A DNA stretch of 35,628 nucleotides from Oscillospiraceae bacterium (GCA_018110785.1 JAGBHD010000062.1:1-35628); one strand, 5' to 3'. Shown: positions 23,878-32,960, numbered from the stretch's first letter. Program-made: numbers and translations. Notes: generated by a model not told the origin, from the sequence alone.

Positions 23878-24905
23878 TATTTTCCCTCCTTTCGGGAAAT
23901 TCTAACAAGGTGGGCGATGCTTGGGATAGTTTCGCTTTGCTGATTGGAAACTGTACTCATAAGGGCTCCTGTTGCTATAAAGAGGATATCATTATATATC
24001 CCATTTTCCATAGATTTTAAAATATATGAGCATAAAACAGATGCGCTGCAACCGCAACCTGAGCCGCCTGAATGGGTGTCCTGTCGCTTTCGGTCGAAGA
24101 TTAAAAGGCCGCAATCTTTGTGTTTGTTTTTTAATGATATGCCCTTTTCTTCCATAAGAGTATTTAATAAATTGCTTCCTATCGCTCCTAAATCGCCTGT
24201 TACAATTAAATCATAGTTTTCGGGAGAGGTATTTGTATCTGAAAAGTAGGCTTCTAAGGTATCGGCGGCGGCAGGAGCCATAGCGGCTCCCATATTATTG
24301 ATATCGGTAATTCCGAGGTCGATAATTTTGCCAAAGGTTACCGATTCGATTTTTAAAGGCAGACAGGTTTTTGTATCATTTGAGAGGATTATCGCTCCCG
24401 AGCCTGTTACTGTCCATTGGGAGGTTGGAGGACGCTGGCCACCGTATTCGAGAGGGTATCTGAATTGGCGCTCGCTTGAGCAAAAATGAGATGAGGTTAA
24501 AGAAAGGGCAATATTTGCCGCCCCTGATTCGCAAAGCAGAGAGGAAAGCCCCAAGCCCTCAGCCATAGTTGAGCAGGCTCCGTAAAGCCCTAAAAAAGAA
24601 ATAGGAAAATCTCTTAAACCGTAAGCCGAGCCGATACATTGGTTTAAAAGGTCGCCCGCGAACATACAGTCGATATCATTTTCGCGAAGCCTCGCTTTTT
24701 CGATGCAGATATTGGCGGCGTTTTTTTGCAAAATACTTTCTGCCTTTTCCCAGCTATCTTGTCCGAACATCATATCGAGATTTATTTTATCAAAATAATC
24801 CTTTAAAGGACCCTCGCCCTCTTTTTTGGAAACTACAGAGGCATATCCTTTAATACACACCTCATTATCAAGCATAATAGTTTGTTTTCCTACTCTGTGC
24901 GCCAT
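23877..24905 (-). CDS. spoVAD: Stage V sporulation protein AD
   Basis: SpoVAD is a thiolase-fold protein of the SpoVA complex that binds dipicolinic acid. Beginning at ATG 24905 (342 residues; AAAGGAG upstream) it reads MAHRVGKQTIMLDN. It contains FLGLYGACSTMAEGL (thiolase-like nucleophile-region motif), SQWTVTGSGAIIL and SGGSGCGCSASVL near the C-terminus. The open frame extends 60 bases further without a ribosome site. The usual upstream partner spoVAC is not here: the next gene upstream is a divergent XRE regulator. Confidence 0.95.
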   Translation of the reverse strand: MAHRVGKQTIMLDNEVCIKGYASVVSKKEGEGPLKDYFDKINLDMMFGQDSWEKAESILQKNAANICIEKARLRENDIDCMFAGDLLNQCIGSAYGLRDFPISFLGLYGACSTMAEGLGLSSLLCESGAANIALSLTSSHFCSSERQFRYPLEYGGQRPPTSQWTVTGSGAIILSNDTKTCLPLKIESVTFGKIIDLGITDINNMGAAMAPAAADTLEAYFSDTNTSPENYDLIVTGDLGAIGSNLLNTLMEEKGISLKNKHKDCGLLIFDRKRQDTHSGGSGCGCSASVLCSYILKSMENGIYNDILFIATGALMSTVSNQQSETIPSIAHLVRISRKEGK

Positions 24906-24996
24906 AGAAAGCTCCTTTAAATTAAATTCATTATATTGTTTCCTTTTAAAAGAAAAGATATGCAAAATATATTGTTTGATAATTTATCACAAGTTA

Positions 24997-25025
24997 TTGA
25001 ATTTATGTATTCTAATAGGTATAAT
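24997..25025 (+). promoter_or_regulatory. Promoter of the two XRE regulators
   Basis: TTGAAT (24997-25002) and TATAAT (25020-25025) are spaced by 17 bases, 17 bases upstream of the chosen start codon at 25043. Confidence 0.72.
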
Positions 25026-25042
25026 GATATTGGGTGAAGATA

Positions 25043-25273
25043 ATGAATGCAAAACAATATAATAAATACAAATGCTTAGGCTTGAATATTGCTTATTATC
25101 GCAAGGAAAGAGGGATTTCTCAAATGCGCCTTGCAGAACTAATAAATATCAGCCGTACTCATATGAGCCGAATTGAAACCGCAGAATGTGCTGTTTCGTT
25201 AGATGTTGTTTTTGAGATTTGCGATGTTTTAAGGGTTAGCCCCGATAAGATTTTTAATTTCAGAATGGATTGA
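25043..25273 (+). CDS. XRE-family HTH protein (first of a tandem pair)
   Basis: The 76-residue protein is a single Cro/CI-type helix-turn-helix domain (LGLNIAYYRKERGISQMRLAEL, then ISRTHMSRIETAE as the recognition-helix region). Start ATG 25043 with GGGTGA upstream; a GTG at 25034 is also in frame. Its TGA overlaps the TTG start of the next gene, implying coupled translation. The target is unknown. Confidence 0.88.
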   Translation: MNAKQYNKYKCLGLNIAYYRKERGISQMRLAELINISRTHMSRIETAECAVSLDVVFEICDVLRVSPDKIFNFRMD

Positions 25274-25530
25274 TTAAAATAAAAGTAAGAGAAATAATAG
25301 CTAATAATATAGTGTATTTCAGAGTTAAGAATGGTTGGTCGCAGGAATATTTGGCAGAGCTTTTAGGGACAAGTTCTGCATATGTATCAGAAATGGAACA
25401 TGGAAAGAGGAATATATCAAGCGATTATATAGACCACATAGCGAATATTTTTAAAATGGAGCTTTATGAATTATTAGTTAATCGGGAGCCTGTTATTTCA
25501 AGAAGAATAAGAAAGAAGAAAAATAAATAA
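25270..25530 (+). CDS. XRE-family HTH protein (second of a tandem pair)
   Basis: The 86 residues hold one Cro/CI-type HTH domain (IIANNIVYFRVKNGWSQEYLAELLG, SSAYVSEMEHGKRN) and a very basic tail (RRIRKKKNK). The start is TTG, overlapping the TGA of the first regulator (TTGA). The two proteins differ in sequence and could form a heterodimer or act in sequence. A 19-bp hairpin terminator follows directly. Confidence 0.85.
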   Translation: MIKIKVREIIANNIVYFRVKNGWSQEYLAELLGTSSAYVSEMEHGKRNISSDYIDHIANIFKMELYELLVNREPVISRRIRKKKNK

Positions 25531-25570
25531 AAGCAAAAGCCGCGGAAAGTTTTTCCGCGGCTTTTGCTTT
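25530..25570. terminator. Bidirectional terminator
   Basis: A perfect 19-bp stem (25530-25548 with 25552-25570) has a 3-base loop, GC-rich core CCGCGG and A-rich/T-rich flanks. It lies between the second XRE gene and the convergent symporter gene. Confidence 0.88.
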
Positions 25571-25605
25571 GTGCGGCGAGGTGAGCCGCAAGAGATGAAA
25601 AAGAC

Positions 25606-27003
25606 TTATTTTTTAGATAATTTTTCTTTTTTTCGCATATCGGTATAATCTTTAAGAGAGGCAATAGCCTTTGAGGATAAGGGGAATAGAGCTATCATAT
25701 TAAATACGGTCATAAGAGCTATGCCGATATCTCCAATATCCCAAACGAGGGAATAGGCGGCAAGTCCGCCTATAAAGAGCATAATAAGCGCTAATATTTT
25801 ATAAAGGGTTTGGCTTGTCCAGTTATCTCCGAAAAGATAGGACACATTGCCCCGCGCATAATATAAAACTCCTATAAAGGTTGAGAAGCAGAATAAGAAG
25901 AGGGTTAATGCTGTAAAAAGACTGCCTACAGCGCCGAAATGATAATTCATCGCCGCCTGCAAAAGCTCCATGCCTTGAAGGTCTGTTAATATTTCGCTTG
26001 GCGCTAAAAGCATTATCATAGCGGTACAGGTGCAGATAACGATAGTATCTATAATAACGCCGAAGGCTTGAAACAGTCCCGCTTTAGCGGGATGGGAAAC
26101 ATCGGAAGCTGCTGCTGCGCAAGGGGCGCTTCCTGAGCCTGCTTCATTAGAAAAAAGACCGCGCTTAACACCGTTCATAAGAGCGGCGCCGAATCCTCCC
26201 GCAACCATTTGGCGAAGTCCAAAGGCCTCGCTGAATATACGGGAAAATACTTCGGGAAGCTTATTAATATTCATTATAATAACAACGATTGTTATTATAA
26301 AATAGAATACAGCCATTACAGGGACAATTAAATCGAGAACCTTAACGGTTGTGTTTTTTCTGAGAACTATAAATGCGGCAAGGACAACTAAAACTGTCGT
26401 TGAAACAATAGGCGGAATATTAAAGGTAAAGTTTAAAGCGGAAGAGACCGAATTGCTTATTACCTGACTTACACCACACCAACATATAAGCGAGGATATG
26501 GCGAAGAGAATTGCTATTATAGAGCGCTTTTTCGCTTTTCCTTTATTAAAGAGAGCGTGTATATAATAAGCGGGGCCTCCGCGGTATCCGCCGTAGAGCG
26601 GGTCGGGCTCTTTATAAAGCTGGGCGAGGGTTGATTCTATAAAGGCTGTTGAAGCTCCGATAAGCGCCATTACCCACATCCAGAAAACGGCTCCTGCGCC
26701 ACCTGCAGATATAGCGGCAACAACGCCTACCATATTTCCCATGCCAACGCGCGTTGCAGTTGAAACAATAAGTCCCTGAACTCCCGAAAGAGCCGATTTT
26801 TCTTTCGAATCTTTTTTAACCGTTATGCGGAGCATTTCAGGGAAAAGCCGAAAGGGCAAAAATTTTGTTCGGATAGTAGAATAAATTCCTGCGGGGACAA
26901 GAATTAAAACCAAAAGAGATATTCCAACCTCGCCGCCGCCGGGGAGCGGAATTTTAAAAATGTCGCCCCAAAAAAGATTGTAAATAAAGGTTATAATTTG
27001 CAT
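25606..27003 (-). CDS. Alanine/glycine:cation symporter (AGCS family)
   Basis: This is a sodium-coupled amino acid importer of the AlsT/AgcS/DagA type. The 465 residues form about 10-11 membrane helices. Family signatures are GLIVSTATRVGMGNMVGV near residue 85, GGYRGGPAYYI near 140 and LFSNEAGSGSAPCAAAAS near 285. A minus-strand promoter lies upstream and AAAGGA precedes the ATG. The divergent LysR regulator next to it may control it. Confidence 0.95.
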   Translation of the reverse strand: MQIITFIYNLFWGDIFKIPLPGGGEVGISLLVLILVPAGIYSTIRTKFLPFRLFPEMLRITVKKDSKEKSALSGVQGLIVSTATRVGMGNMVGVVAAISAGGAGAVFWMWVMALIGASTAFIESTLAQLYKEPDPLYGGYRGGPAYYIHALFNKGKAKKRSIIAILFAISSLICWCGVSQVISNSVSSALNFTFNIPPIVSTTVLVVLAAFIVLRKNTTVKVLDLIVPVMAVFYFIITIVVIIMNINKLPEVFSRIFSEAFGLRQMVAGGFGAALMNGVKRGLFSNEAGSGSAPCAAAASDVSHPAKAGLFQAFGVIIDTIVICTCTAMIMLLAPSEILTDLQGMELLQAAMNYHFGAVGSLFTALTLFLFCFSTFIGVLYYARGNVSYLFGDNWTSQTLYKILALIMLFIGGLAAYSLVWDIGDIGIALMTVFNMIALFPLSSKAIASLKDYTDMRKKEKLSKK

Positions 27004-27045
27004 AAAGAATCCTTTATATTTTTAATTTGATTTTCCTTTTCTTTT

Positions 27046-27074
27046 ATTGTATAATACGATTGTTCATTTGTAAA
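27046..27074 (-). promoter_or_regulatory. Promoter of the AGCS symporter
   Basis: On the minus strand TTTACA and TACAAT are separated by 17 bases. It lies in the 119-base divergent gap with the LysR gene, the usual site for a LysR-type operator; no clear T-N11-A box was singled out. Confidence 0.6.
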
Positions 27075-27122
27075 ATTGATGATTTTTATAACTGATATTT
27101 AAATTTTTTATGGAGAGTTTAT

Positions 27123-28004
27123 ATGGATTTAAGAGCTTTAAACACCTTTATACATGTTGCGGAGTTAGGCAGCTTTTCCCGAGCGGCGGACAAACTTGGA
27201 TATTCTCAGCCGACCATATCTTTTCAAATAAAACAGCTTGAAAACGAACTTGGGATAAAGCTTTTCGACAGAGTTTCGCATACAATAACCCTTACAGAGG
27301 GAGGCAGAAAAGCTTTGGCTTACGCGCAAAAAATCTGCCGAATGACAGAAGAAATGACCGCGGAAGAGAAAGATACTGAGCCAGAGGGGGTTATTCGTCT
27401 TGCGATGGCGGATTCTTTATGCGCGCCGCTTGTATTAGAGAAGTTTTCGAAATTTAATAAGAGATACCCTAAGATAGGAATAAAAATTACAACAGCGGGG
27501 ACAGATGAGCTTTTTAGACTCCTTGACCACAATGAGGTTGATATTGTTTGCACCCTTGACAAGCACATATACGATACCTCTTATATTATTTCAGAAGAGG
27601 AAAAAATAGGAGTTCATTTTGTATGCTCTTCGGACAATCCCTTAGCAGGTAAAGAGGTTGATATAAACGGTTTATTAAAAGAGCCGTTTTTACTTACCGA
27701 AAAGGGAATGAGCTACCGCCGACTTTTAGATGAGGAGTTGGCTAAAGCATCAGTAGAGATAAAGCCTGTTTTAGAGATGGGAAGCGCGGATATAATATGC
27801 AGGCTTTTAAAGGAAAATACGGGGATTTCGTTTCTGCCCGATTATGTAACCGAAAAGGCGGTAGGAGAGGGGGCTTTGAAGAGAATTTCGGTTAAGGGCT
27901 TTGAGGTTGAGCTTTGGAAGCAGCTTTTATACCATAGGGATAAATGGGTTTCTCCTACGATGAAAATAGTTTTAGATTATCTTTCCAAGATATCTTTACA
28001 ATAA
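27123..28004 (+). CDS. LysR-family transcriptional regulator
   Basis: The 293 residues have the LysR winged HTH at the N-terminus (MDLRALNTFIHVAELGSFSR, then AADKLGYSQPTISFQIKQLE) and a periplasmic-binding-protein-like effector domain (about residues 90-290). GGAGAG lies upstream of the ATG. Being divergent from the amino acid symporter, it probably regulates it. The effector is unknown. Confidence 0.95.
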   Translation: MDLRALNTFIHVAELGSFSRAADKLGYSQPTISFQIKQLENELGIKLFDRVSHTITLTEGGRKALAYAQKICRMTEEMTAEEKDTEPEGVIRLAMADSLCAPLVLEKFSKFNKRYPKIGIKITTAGTDELFRLLDHNEVDIVCTLDKHIYDTSYIISEEEKIGVHFVCSSDNPLAGKEVDINGLLKEPFLLTEKGMSYRRLLDEELAKASVEIKPVLEMGSADIICRLLKENTGISFLPDYVTEKAVGEGALKRISVKGFEVELWKQLLYHRDKWVSPTMKIVLDYLSKISLQ

Positions 28005-28008
28005 AAAA

Positions 28009-28041
28009 CGCCGCTCGGAGGCTTCCGAGCGGCGAGATTTT
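28009..28041. terminator. Bidirectional terminator between the LysR and CofE-like genes
   Basis: CGCCGCTCGGA (28009-28019) pairs with TCCGAGCGGCG (28024-28034); a T-rich run follows on the plus strand and TTTTTT on the minus strand. Confidence 0.88.
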
Positions 28042-28046
28042 ATTAT

Positions 28047-29246
28047 TTAGTTGGTATAGTTATCGAAATAGCCCTGAACTAAAACAACGGGGGTTCCTTT
28101 ATCACCCGAGCCGCTTGTTAAATCGCATAAAGAGCCGATAAGGTCGGTAAGCTGGCGGGGGGTTGTTCCCTGAGATGCCATATTTCCTACTAAGTTATCA
28201 TTTTTAGCTTTGATGCTTTCGGATATAGCCTTTTTAAGCTCTTCACCCGAAAGATTTTTAAAATCATTATCTGCGAGATATTTAAGCTTAAGCTCGTTAG
28301 GAGTTCCGATAAGACCATCGGTAAATGCGGGGGAAACTACCGGATCGGCAAGTTCCCAGATTTTTCCCTGAGGATCCTTAAAGGCGCCATCGCCATAAAC
28401 CATAACCTCAACATGCTTGCCTGTTTTATCTGCAATGATTTTTTGAATGTCGAGAACGAGGCTTTTGCATTCGCGGGGGAATAGCTTGATTTTATCTTCG
28501 GTTGCTTTATTGGAGCCGAGAAGACCATATTTTTCATTGCAACCGCTTCCGTTTATGGGAGAGGTCATAATATCGTCAAGACTGCAAACCATTTTAGCGC
28601 CTGCTGCTTTAAGAATTCTCTTTGTACGGGCGCGGGTATGGATATCGCAGGTAAGGACACAATCGGTATAATCAAGGATAGTTTTTGCCTGATTAGCAAA
28701 GATTATTTCAACCTCGGCACCTGCTTCTTTGATTACATTTCCATAGTATTCAACATAATCAATGCCTGTAAACTCATGCTTATTTTCACCAAAAAGCTCT
28801 CTATAGCGCTCTAAGGAAAGAACATCGGAATAAGGGTTTATGCCTGCTTCATCAAGCTTGTCCAAGGAAACAAGACAGTTTCCAACCTCGTCCGACGGAT
28901 AGCTTAGCATTAAAACTATCTTTTTTGCTCCTTTTGCAATACCTTTGAGGCAGATTGCAAAACGGTTTCTTGAAAGAATCGGGAAAATTACACCGATAGT
29001 TTCTCCGCCGAGCTTTGCGCGAACATCTTCTGCAATATTATCAACAGATACATAGTTTCCCTGAGCACGAGCAACGATAGACTCTGTTAAAGAGATAACA
29101 TCGCGATCTCTTAAAGAAAAACCCTCGCTTTCGGCAGCTTCGAGCACGCTATCGGATACGATTTTCGCTAAATCATCGCCCTCGCGAATAATGGGGCAAC
29201 GGATACCTCTTGAAACTGTACCCACTTTTCTTTCGCCATTTGCCAT
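28047..29246 (-). CDS. CofE-like (F420-0:gamma-glutamyl ligase type) protein
   Basis: The N-terminal ~250 residues resemble the CofE/FbiB glutamate ligases of coenzyme F420 synthesis: VGTVSRGIRCPIIREGDDLA at the start, DVISLTESIVARAQGNYV with the metal/GTP-region residues, and LSRNRF. The protein is 399 residues (start ATG 29246, AAGGG upstream), much longer than archaeal CofE (~250), with extra segments such as VMVYGDGAFKDPQGKIWEL and a C-terminal SQGTTPRQLTDLIGSLCDL. This long version is known to me from Clostridia, where F420 itself is not generally found, so the true glutamyl acceptor is uncertain. Confidence 0.75.
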   Translation of the reverse strand: MANGERKVGTVSRGIRCPIIREGDDLAKIVSDSVLEAAESEGFSLRDRDVISLTESIVARAQGNYVSVDNIAEDVRAKLGGETIGVIFPILSRNRFAICLKGIAKGAKKIVLMLSYPSDEVGNCLVSLDKLDEAGINPYSDVLSLERYRELFGENKHEFTGIDYVEYYGNVIKEAGAEVEIIFANQAKTILDYTDCVLTCDIHTRARTKRILKAAGAKMVCSLDDIMTSPINGSGCNEKYGLLGSNKATEDKIKLFPRECKSLVLDIQKIIADKTGKHVEVMVYGDGAFKDPQGKIWELADPVVSPAFTDGLIGTPNELKLKYLADNDFKNLSGEELKKAISESIKAKNDNLVGNMASQGTTPRQLTDLIGSLCDLTSGSGDKGTPVVLVQGYFDNYTN

Positions 29247-29468
29247 AGATAACCCTTCTTTTTTTAAAAATTTGGTTTGCAAAACTTTTACAACAGCATA
29301 CATTTTATCATAGTTTTTGTCTATTGACAAGATTTTAAAACAAAAAAATTACACGAAAACAAAATTTTTATTTTTTTTACATAACAAAACTTGAATAGCC
29401 TTTATTATTTGTTTAAATTTTATTATGGTAAAACGACAAAAATGGAGGATTTTTCTTGTGAATTCGAA

Positions 29469-29497
29469 TTGACAAAATTAAGATGTTGATATATAAT
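29469..29497 (+). promoter_or_regulatory. Consensus promoter of pflB-pflA
   Basis: TTGACA (29469-29474) and TATAAT (29492-29497), both perfect consensus, are separated by 17 bases. Transcription would start near 29504, just before the riboswitch aptamer. Confidence 0.9.
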
Positions 29498-29508
29498 TAA
29501 ATTACAAT

Positions 29509-29580
29509 TTACACGACTGACGGATTATGCGGAATACCGCAGGGGAGTGTAGATATATTAAGATGCCGACCGTCTGGGCG
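29509..29580 (+). promoter_or_regulatory. ZTP riboswitch (pfl motif) aptamer
   Basis: The leader matches the ZTP/ZMP aptamer: P1 ACAC/GTGT, the conserved ACTGACGG strand, P2 TGCGG/CCGCA with an AATA loop, the invariant GGGGAG, and a 3' domain CCGTCTGGGC. GACGG in the first domain can pair with CCGTC in the second, the known pseudoknot. The ligand is ZTP or ZMP (AICAR ribotide), which build up when 10-formyl-tetrahydrofolate is short. The aptamer directly precedes a terminator that overlaps its last bases. Confidence 0.92.
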
Positions 29581-29616
29581 ATTCAGTTATGTTTTAACTG
29601 ATTTGCCCTTTTGTTA
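29576..29616 (+). terminator. Riboswitch-controlled terminator upstream of pflB
   Basis: GGGC (29576-29579, part of the aptamer's CTGGGC) pairs with GCCC (29605-29608), and TCAGTTA pairs with TAACTGA inside; TTTTGTT follows. Because the 5' arm belongs to the aptamer core, ligand binding should prevent the terminator from forming, making this an ON switch. Confidence 0.85.
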
Positions 29617-29643
29617 TATAAATGGGCAGGAAGGAGAGAAAAT

Positions 29644-31875
29644 ATGAAACACAATAATTGGTTAGGATTTAAAGAGAATCTTTGGCAAGACGAGATCAAT
29701 GTTCGTGATTTTATTCAGTCGAACTATAAAGAGTATATTGGAGATGCTGAATTTCTTTCAGGGGCTACGGAGAGAACCCGTTCTCTTATGGATAAATTAA
29801 ACAGCCTTTTCAAAGAAGAGCGCAAAAAAGGCGGAGTTTTGGATATTGATACCAATACGGTTTCTTCTCTTACCAGCTATGCTCCGGGTTACATAGATAA
29901 AGAAAACGAAATTATTGTTGGTATGCAAACGGATAGTCCCTTAAAAAGAGGGGTTAACCCGTTTGGCGGAATAAGAATGGCGCGGCAGGCTTGCGAGGCT
30001 TATGGATACAAGCTTGGGGATAACATAGAGAAAGAGTTTTTATACAGAACAACGCATAACGACGGTGTTTTCCGCGCTTATACGGAAGAGATGCGTCTTG
30101 CGAGAAGATGCCATGTTATAACAGGTTTGCCTGATGCTTACGGCAGAGGACGAATAATAGGCGACTACAGAAGAGTTGCCCTTTATGGTGTTGATAGGCT
30201 TATAGAAGAGAAAAAAGCGGATAAAGCCCATTTAACAGAGGGCGATTTTACAACTGAGCAGATCCGCTTAAGCGAAGAGCTTTTCAGACAGATAACATTT
30301 TTAGGTTATCTTAAGGATATGGCGGCAATGTATGGCTTTGATATAAGTCGGCCTGCGGCTAATGCAAAAGAGGCTATTCAATGGACCTATTTTGCATATC
30401 TTGCTGCGATTAAGGAGCAAAACGGAGCGGCTATGTCGCTTGGAAGAGTTAGTACGTTTTTTGATATTTACATCGAGCGCGATATTGAAAACGGCATACT
30501 TACAGAAGAGGGCGCACAAGAGCTTATCGACGATTTTGTTATGAAGCTCCGTATCGCAAGACATTTGCGCACCCCCGAATATAACGAGCTTTTCGGCGGA
30601 GACCCGATGTGGATAACAGAGGCTGTAGGCGGTATGGGTAAGGATGGAAGAACTCTTGTTACAAAGAGCAGTTTCAGAATACTTAATACCCTTTATACGC
30701 TCGGCTCTTCTCCCGAGCCTAATCTTACAATTCTTTGGTCAACTGAGTTGCCTGAGAATTTTAAAAGATTTTGCGCTCAGGTTTCTAAGGATACCGATTC
30801 TATTCAATATGAAAACGATGATATTATGCGTCCGCTTCATGGCGATGATTATGCTATTGCATGTTGCGTTTCGGCTATGGAAATCGGCAAGCAGATGCAA
30901 TTTTTCGGCGCAAGATGCAACCTTGCTAAGCTTTTGCTTATTGCAATAAACGGCGGCTATGATACTATGAGCGGAATACATATCGGTCCGCAGATGCCGG
31001 TTATGAATGGCGAAAAGTTGGATTTTGACGAGGTTATGGAGCGATATAAGATTTACATAGCTTGGATGTCCCATCTCTATGTAAATACTATGAATATCAT
31101 TCATTATATGCATGATAAATATGCATATGAGAAAATTCAGATGGCGCTTCATGATACAAATGTTCAGCGGCTTATGGCTTTCGGAATAGCGGGACTTTCT
31201 GTAGTTGCAGATTCGCTTAGCGCAATAAAATTTGCCAATGTTCGCCCCATAAAGGATGGAAACGGCTTTATTATAGGCTTTGATACAACAGGAGAATTTC
31301 CGAAATACGGTAATGATGATGACAGGGTTGATTTAATAGCTAAGGATATGACTCATCTTTTTATAACCGAGCTTCGCAAAACCCCTGCTTACAGAAATGC
31401 TATACATACCCTTTCCGTTCTTACCATAACCTCTAATGTTATGTATGGCAAACATACCGGAGCAACTCCCGACGGAAGAAAGGATGCAGAGCCTTTTGCT
31501 CCCGGAGCTAATCCTATGCACAATCGCGAGGAAAACGGCGCTTTGGCATCGCTTAATTCTGTTGCGAAGTTAAGTTATGATGATTGCCGCGACGGTATCT
31601 CAAATACATTCTCGATTACCCCCGAAGCTTTGGGCAAAACAGAGGACGAGAGAATTACTAATTTGGTTTCGATTCTCGATGGTTATTTTGCTAAAAAAGC
31701 CCATCACATAAATATAAATGTATTAAATCGCGAAACCCTTATAAAGGCATATGAGGATCCTGAAGCATTCCCAAACCTTACAATCAGAGTTTCGGGTTAC
31801 GCTGTAAACTTCCATAAGCTCTCCCGCGAGCAACAGCGCGAGGTTATCAGTCGAACCTTCCATACAGCAATATGA
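29644..31875 (+). CDS. pflB: Pyruvate formate-lyase (formate C-acetyltransferase)
   Basis: PFL is a glycyl radical enzyme that converts pyruvate and CoA to acetyl-CoA and formate. The 743 residues carry the adjacent catalytic cysteines in [17 protein letters not shown] and the radical glycine in the C-terminal RVSGYAV, both intact. Start ATG 29644 follows AAGGAGAG. It is controlled by the upstream ZTP riboswitch, which fits formate supply to tetrahydrofolate one-carbon units for purine synthesis. The stop overlaps the pflA ATG. Confidence 0.98.
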   Translation: MKHNNWLGFKENLWQDEINVRDFIQSNYKEYIGDAEFLSGATERTRSLMDKLNSLFKEERKKGGVLDIDTNTVSSLTSYAPGYIDKENEIIVGMQTDSPLKRGVNPFGGIRMARQACEAYGYKLGDNIEKEFLYRTTHNDGVFRAYTEEMRLARRCHVITGLPDAYGRGRIIGDYRRVALYGVDRLIEEKKADKAHLTEGDFTTEQIRLSEELFRQITFLGYLKDMAAMYGFDISRPAANAKEAIQWTYFAYLAAIKEQNGAAMSLGRVSTFFDIYIERDIENGILTEEGAQELIDDFVMKLRIARHLRTPEYNELFGGDPMWITEAVGGMGKDGRTLVTKSSFRILNTLYTLGSSPEPNLTILWSTELPENFKRFCAQVSKDTDSIQYENDDIMRPLHGDDYAIACCVSAMEIGKQMQFFGARCNLAKLLLIAINGGYDTMSGIHIGPQMPVMNGEKLDFDEVMERYKIYIAWMSHLYVNTMNIIHYMHDKYAYEKIQMALHDTNVQRLMAFGIAGLSVVADSLSAIKFANVRPIKDGNGFIIGFDTTGEFPKYGNDDDRVDLIAKDMTHLFITELRKTPAYRNAIHTLSVLTITSNVMYGKHTGATPDGRKDAEPFAPGANPMHNREENGALASLNSVAKLSYDDCRDGISNTFSITPEALGKTEDERITNLVSILDGYFAKKAHHININVLNRETLIKAYEDPEAFPNLTIRVSGYAVNFHKLSREQQREVISRTFHTAI

Positions 31876-32591
31876 GCGTGGGTGCTTTAGTAGGCAGAGT
31901 TCATTCAATTCAAAGCCTTGGAACTGTTGATGGACCTGGGGTGCGGTTTGTGGTTTTTATGCAGGGCTGTAATCTCAGATGCAAATGCTGTCATAACCCC
32001 GACACATGGAGATTAGCAGAGGGCAAGGAATATTCTGCTGAAGAGATAGTTAAAAAAGCCTTGCGATATAAGGAATATTTCGGGGAAAAAGGCGGAATAA
32101 CCCTTTCGGGCGGCGAGCCGCTTTTACAAGCCGATTTTGCGCGAGAGGTATTTTCTCTTTGCAAAAAAGAGAGAATAGGGACCTGTCTTGATACGTCGGG
32201 AAATATACTTAACGAGTCGGTAAAGGCTCTTTTAGAGCATACCGACAGAGTTCTTTTAGATTTGAAATATACAGAAGACGCTCTTTATCGGGAAAATGTC
32301 GGCTGCGAAATGGGTGCTGTTTTGAATTTTCTTTCATATTTAAATGAAAAAAACATCCCGACTACCTTGCGGCAGGTTATTATTCCAGGCATAAACGATA
32401 ATGAGAAAAATATTTTAAAATTAAAAGAAATAGCCAAAAAGCACACCGTTGTTGATAAAATAGAACTGCTTCCTTTCAGAAAAATTTGTCAGACAAAATA
32501 TGATGAAATGCAGATAGATTTTCCTTTTAAAGATATCCCTGAGCCTGAAAACAAAGCAATGGATAGTTTAAATAAAATGCTTTCAGAATAA
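31872..32591 (+). CDS. pflA: Pyruvate formate-lyase activating enzyme
   Basis: This radical SAM enzyme makes the glycyl radical on PflB. The 239 residues contain the CxxxCxxC cluster motif (CNLRCKCC, with one extra cysteine between the second and third), HNPDTW, and the SAM-binding SGGEPLLQ. The ATG overlaps the pflB TGA. A perfect hairpin terminator begins within the stop codon region. Confidence 0.97.
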   Translation: MSVGALVGRVHSIQSLGTVDGPGVRFVVFMQGCNLRCKCCHNPDTWRLAEGKEYSAEEIVKKALRYKEYFGEKGGITLSGGEPLLQADFAREVFSLCKKERIGTCLDTSGNILNESVKALLEHTDRVLLDLKYTEDALYRENVGCEMGAVLNFLSYLNEKNIPTTLRQVIIPGINDNEKNILKLKEIAKKHTVVDKIELLPFRKICQTKYDEMQIDFPFKDIPEPENKAMDSLNKMLSE

Positions 32592-32625
32592 CAAAAGCTC
32601 CCGTTAAACGGGAGCTTTTGTTATT
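32590..32625. terminator. pflA terminator
   Basis: AACAAAAGCTCCCGTT and its exact complement AACGGGAGCTTTTGTT form a 16-bp stem with an AA loop. The T-run side of the stem is itself part of the repeat. It also contains the stop codon of the minus-strand fragment beginning at 32604. Confidence 0.88.
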
Positions 32626-32683
32626 CTGGCTACTATGGCGAGAGCAAATTCTTTTGCTGCTGTCAAGTTAGGCCCTAGTGTTT
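32604..32683 (-). repeat. Membrane-protein 3' fragment, copy A (island left edge)
   Basis: On the minus strand the frame reads P-N-L-T-A-A-K-E-F and ends LAIVARITKAPV with TAA at 32606-32604. It shares the TTGACAGCAGCA junction sequence and the P-x-L-T-A-A start with copy B but then diverges. There is no start codon, so it is a gene remnant, not a gene. It marks the start of the cassette array. Confidence 0.55.
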
Positions 32684-32718
32684 GTATTATAGATAATTAT
32701 TCTTCTACTTTATCTGCC

Positions 32719-32747
32719 TTTACAAACCAAAGAATATTTGTTATACT
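32719..32747 (+). promoter_or_regulatory. Retron promoter
   Basis: TTTACA (32719-32724) and TATACT (32742-32747) are spaced by 17 bases. The predicted start (about 32753) coincides with the first base of the a1 arm of the retron RNA. Confidence 0.78.
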
Positions 32748-32753
32748 AACAAT

Positions 32754-32935
32754 ACCAGTTAAGCATTAGCGTTAATTCAACGTTGTTGAATCGATAGCGA
32801 GTCGTTATCGTCTAACTAAACTATTATGCATTCGCATACTCAAGAAAATTGCTTGATGTGTTTCAGCATATTTCATATGCAACAAAAACACATCTGCGCA
32901 ATTTCCTATACTCATAGTTTTGTTTAACTGGTTTA
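32754..32935 (+). ncRNA. Retron msr-msd noncoding RNA
   Basis: Arms a1 ACCAGTTAAGCA (32754-32765) and a2 TGTTTAACTGGT (32921-32932) pair over 12 bp with one G-U. Next to a1 is TTAGCG, the context of the branching guanosine in known retrons (here G32769). The msr part has two hairpins: ATTCAAC/GTTGAAT (32775-32791) and CGATAGCG/CGTTATCG (32792-32810). The msd part has TATGC/GCATA (32825-32838). Its long stem is built of AAACTAT/ATAGTTT, AAATTGC/GCAATTT and GATGTGTTT/AAACACATC. A GCATAT/ATATGC hairpin (866-880 of the 32 kb block) caps it. The whole element precedes the RT by 25 bases. Reverse transcription would yield msDNA of roughly 80-100 nt. Confidence 0.88.
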
Positions 32936-32960
32936 ATTTATAAAACGCGGGAGTGCTCCG

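Noticed and set aside
24906-24972. SigG-type promoter upstream of spoVAD
   Set aside because: A TGCATA and a CAATATA can be picked out on the minus strand, but the spacing (about 20 bases) is too long to claim it.
32949-32960. Hairpin hiding the RT ribosome site (GGAG/CTCC)
   Set aside because: Full pairing would leave a 2-base loop; the remaining 3-bp stem is too weak.
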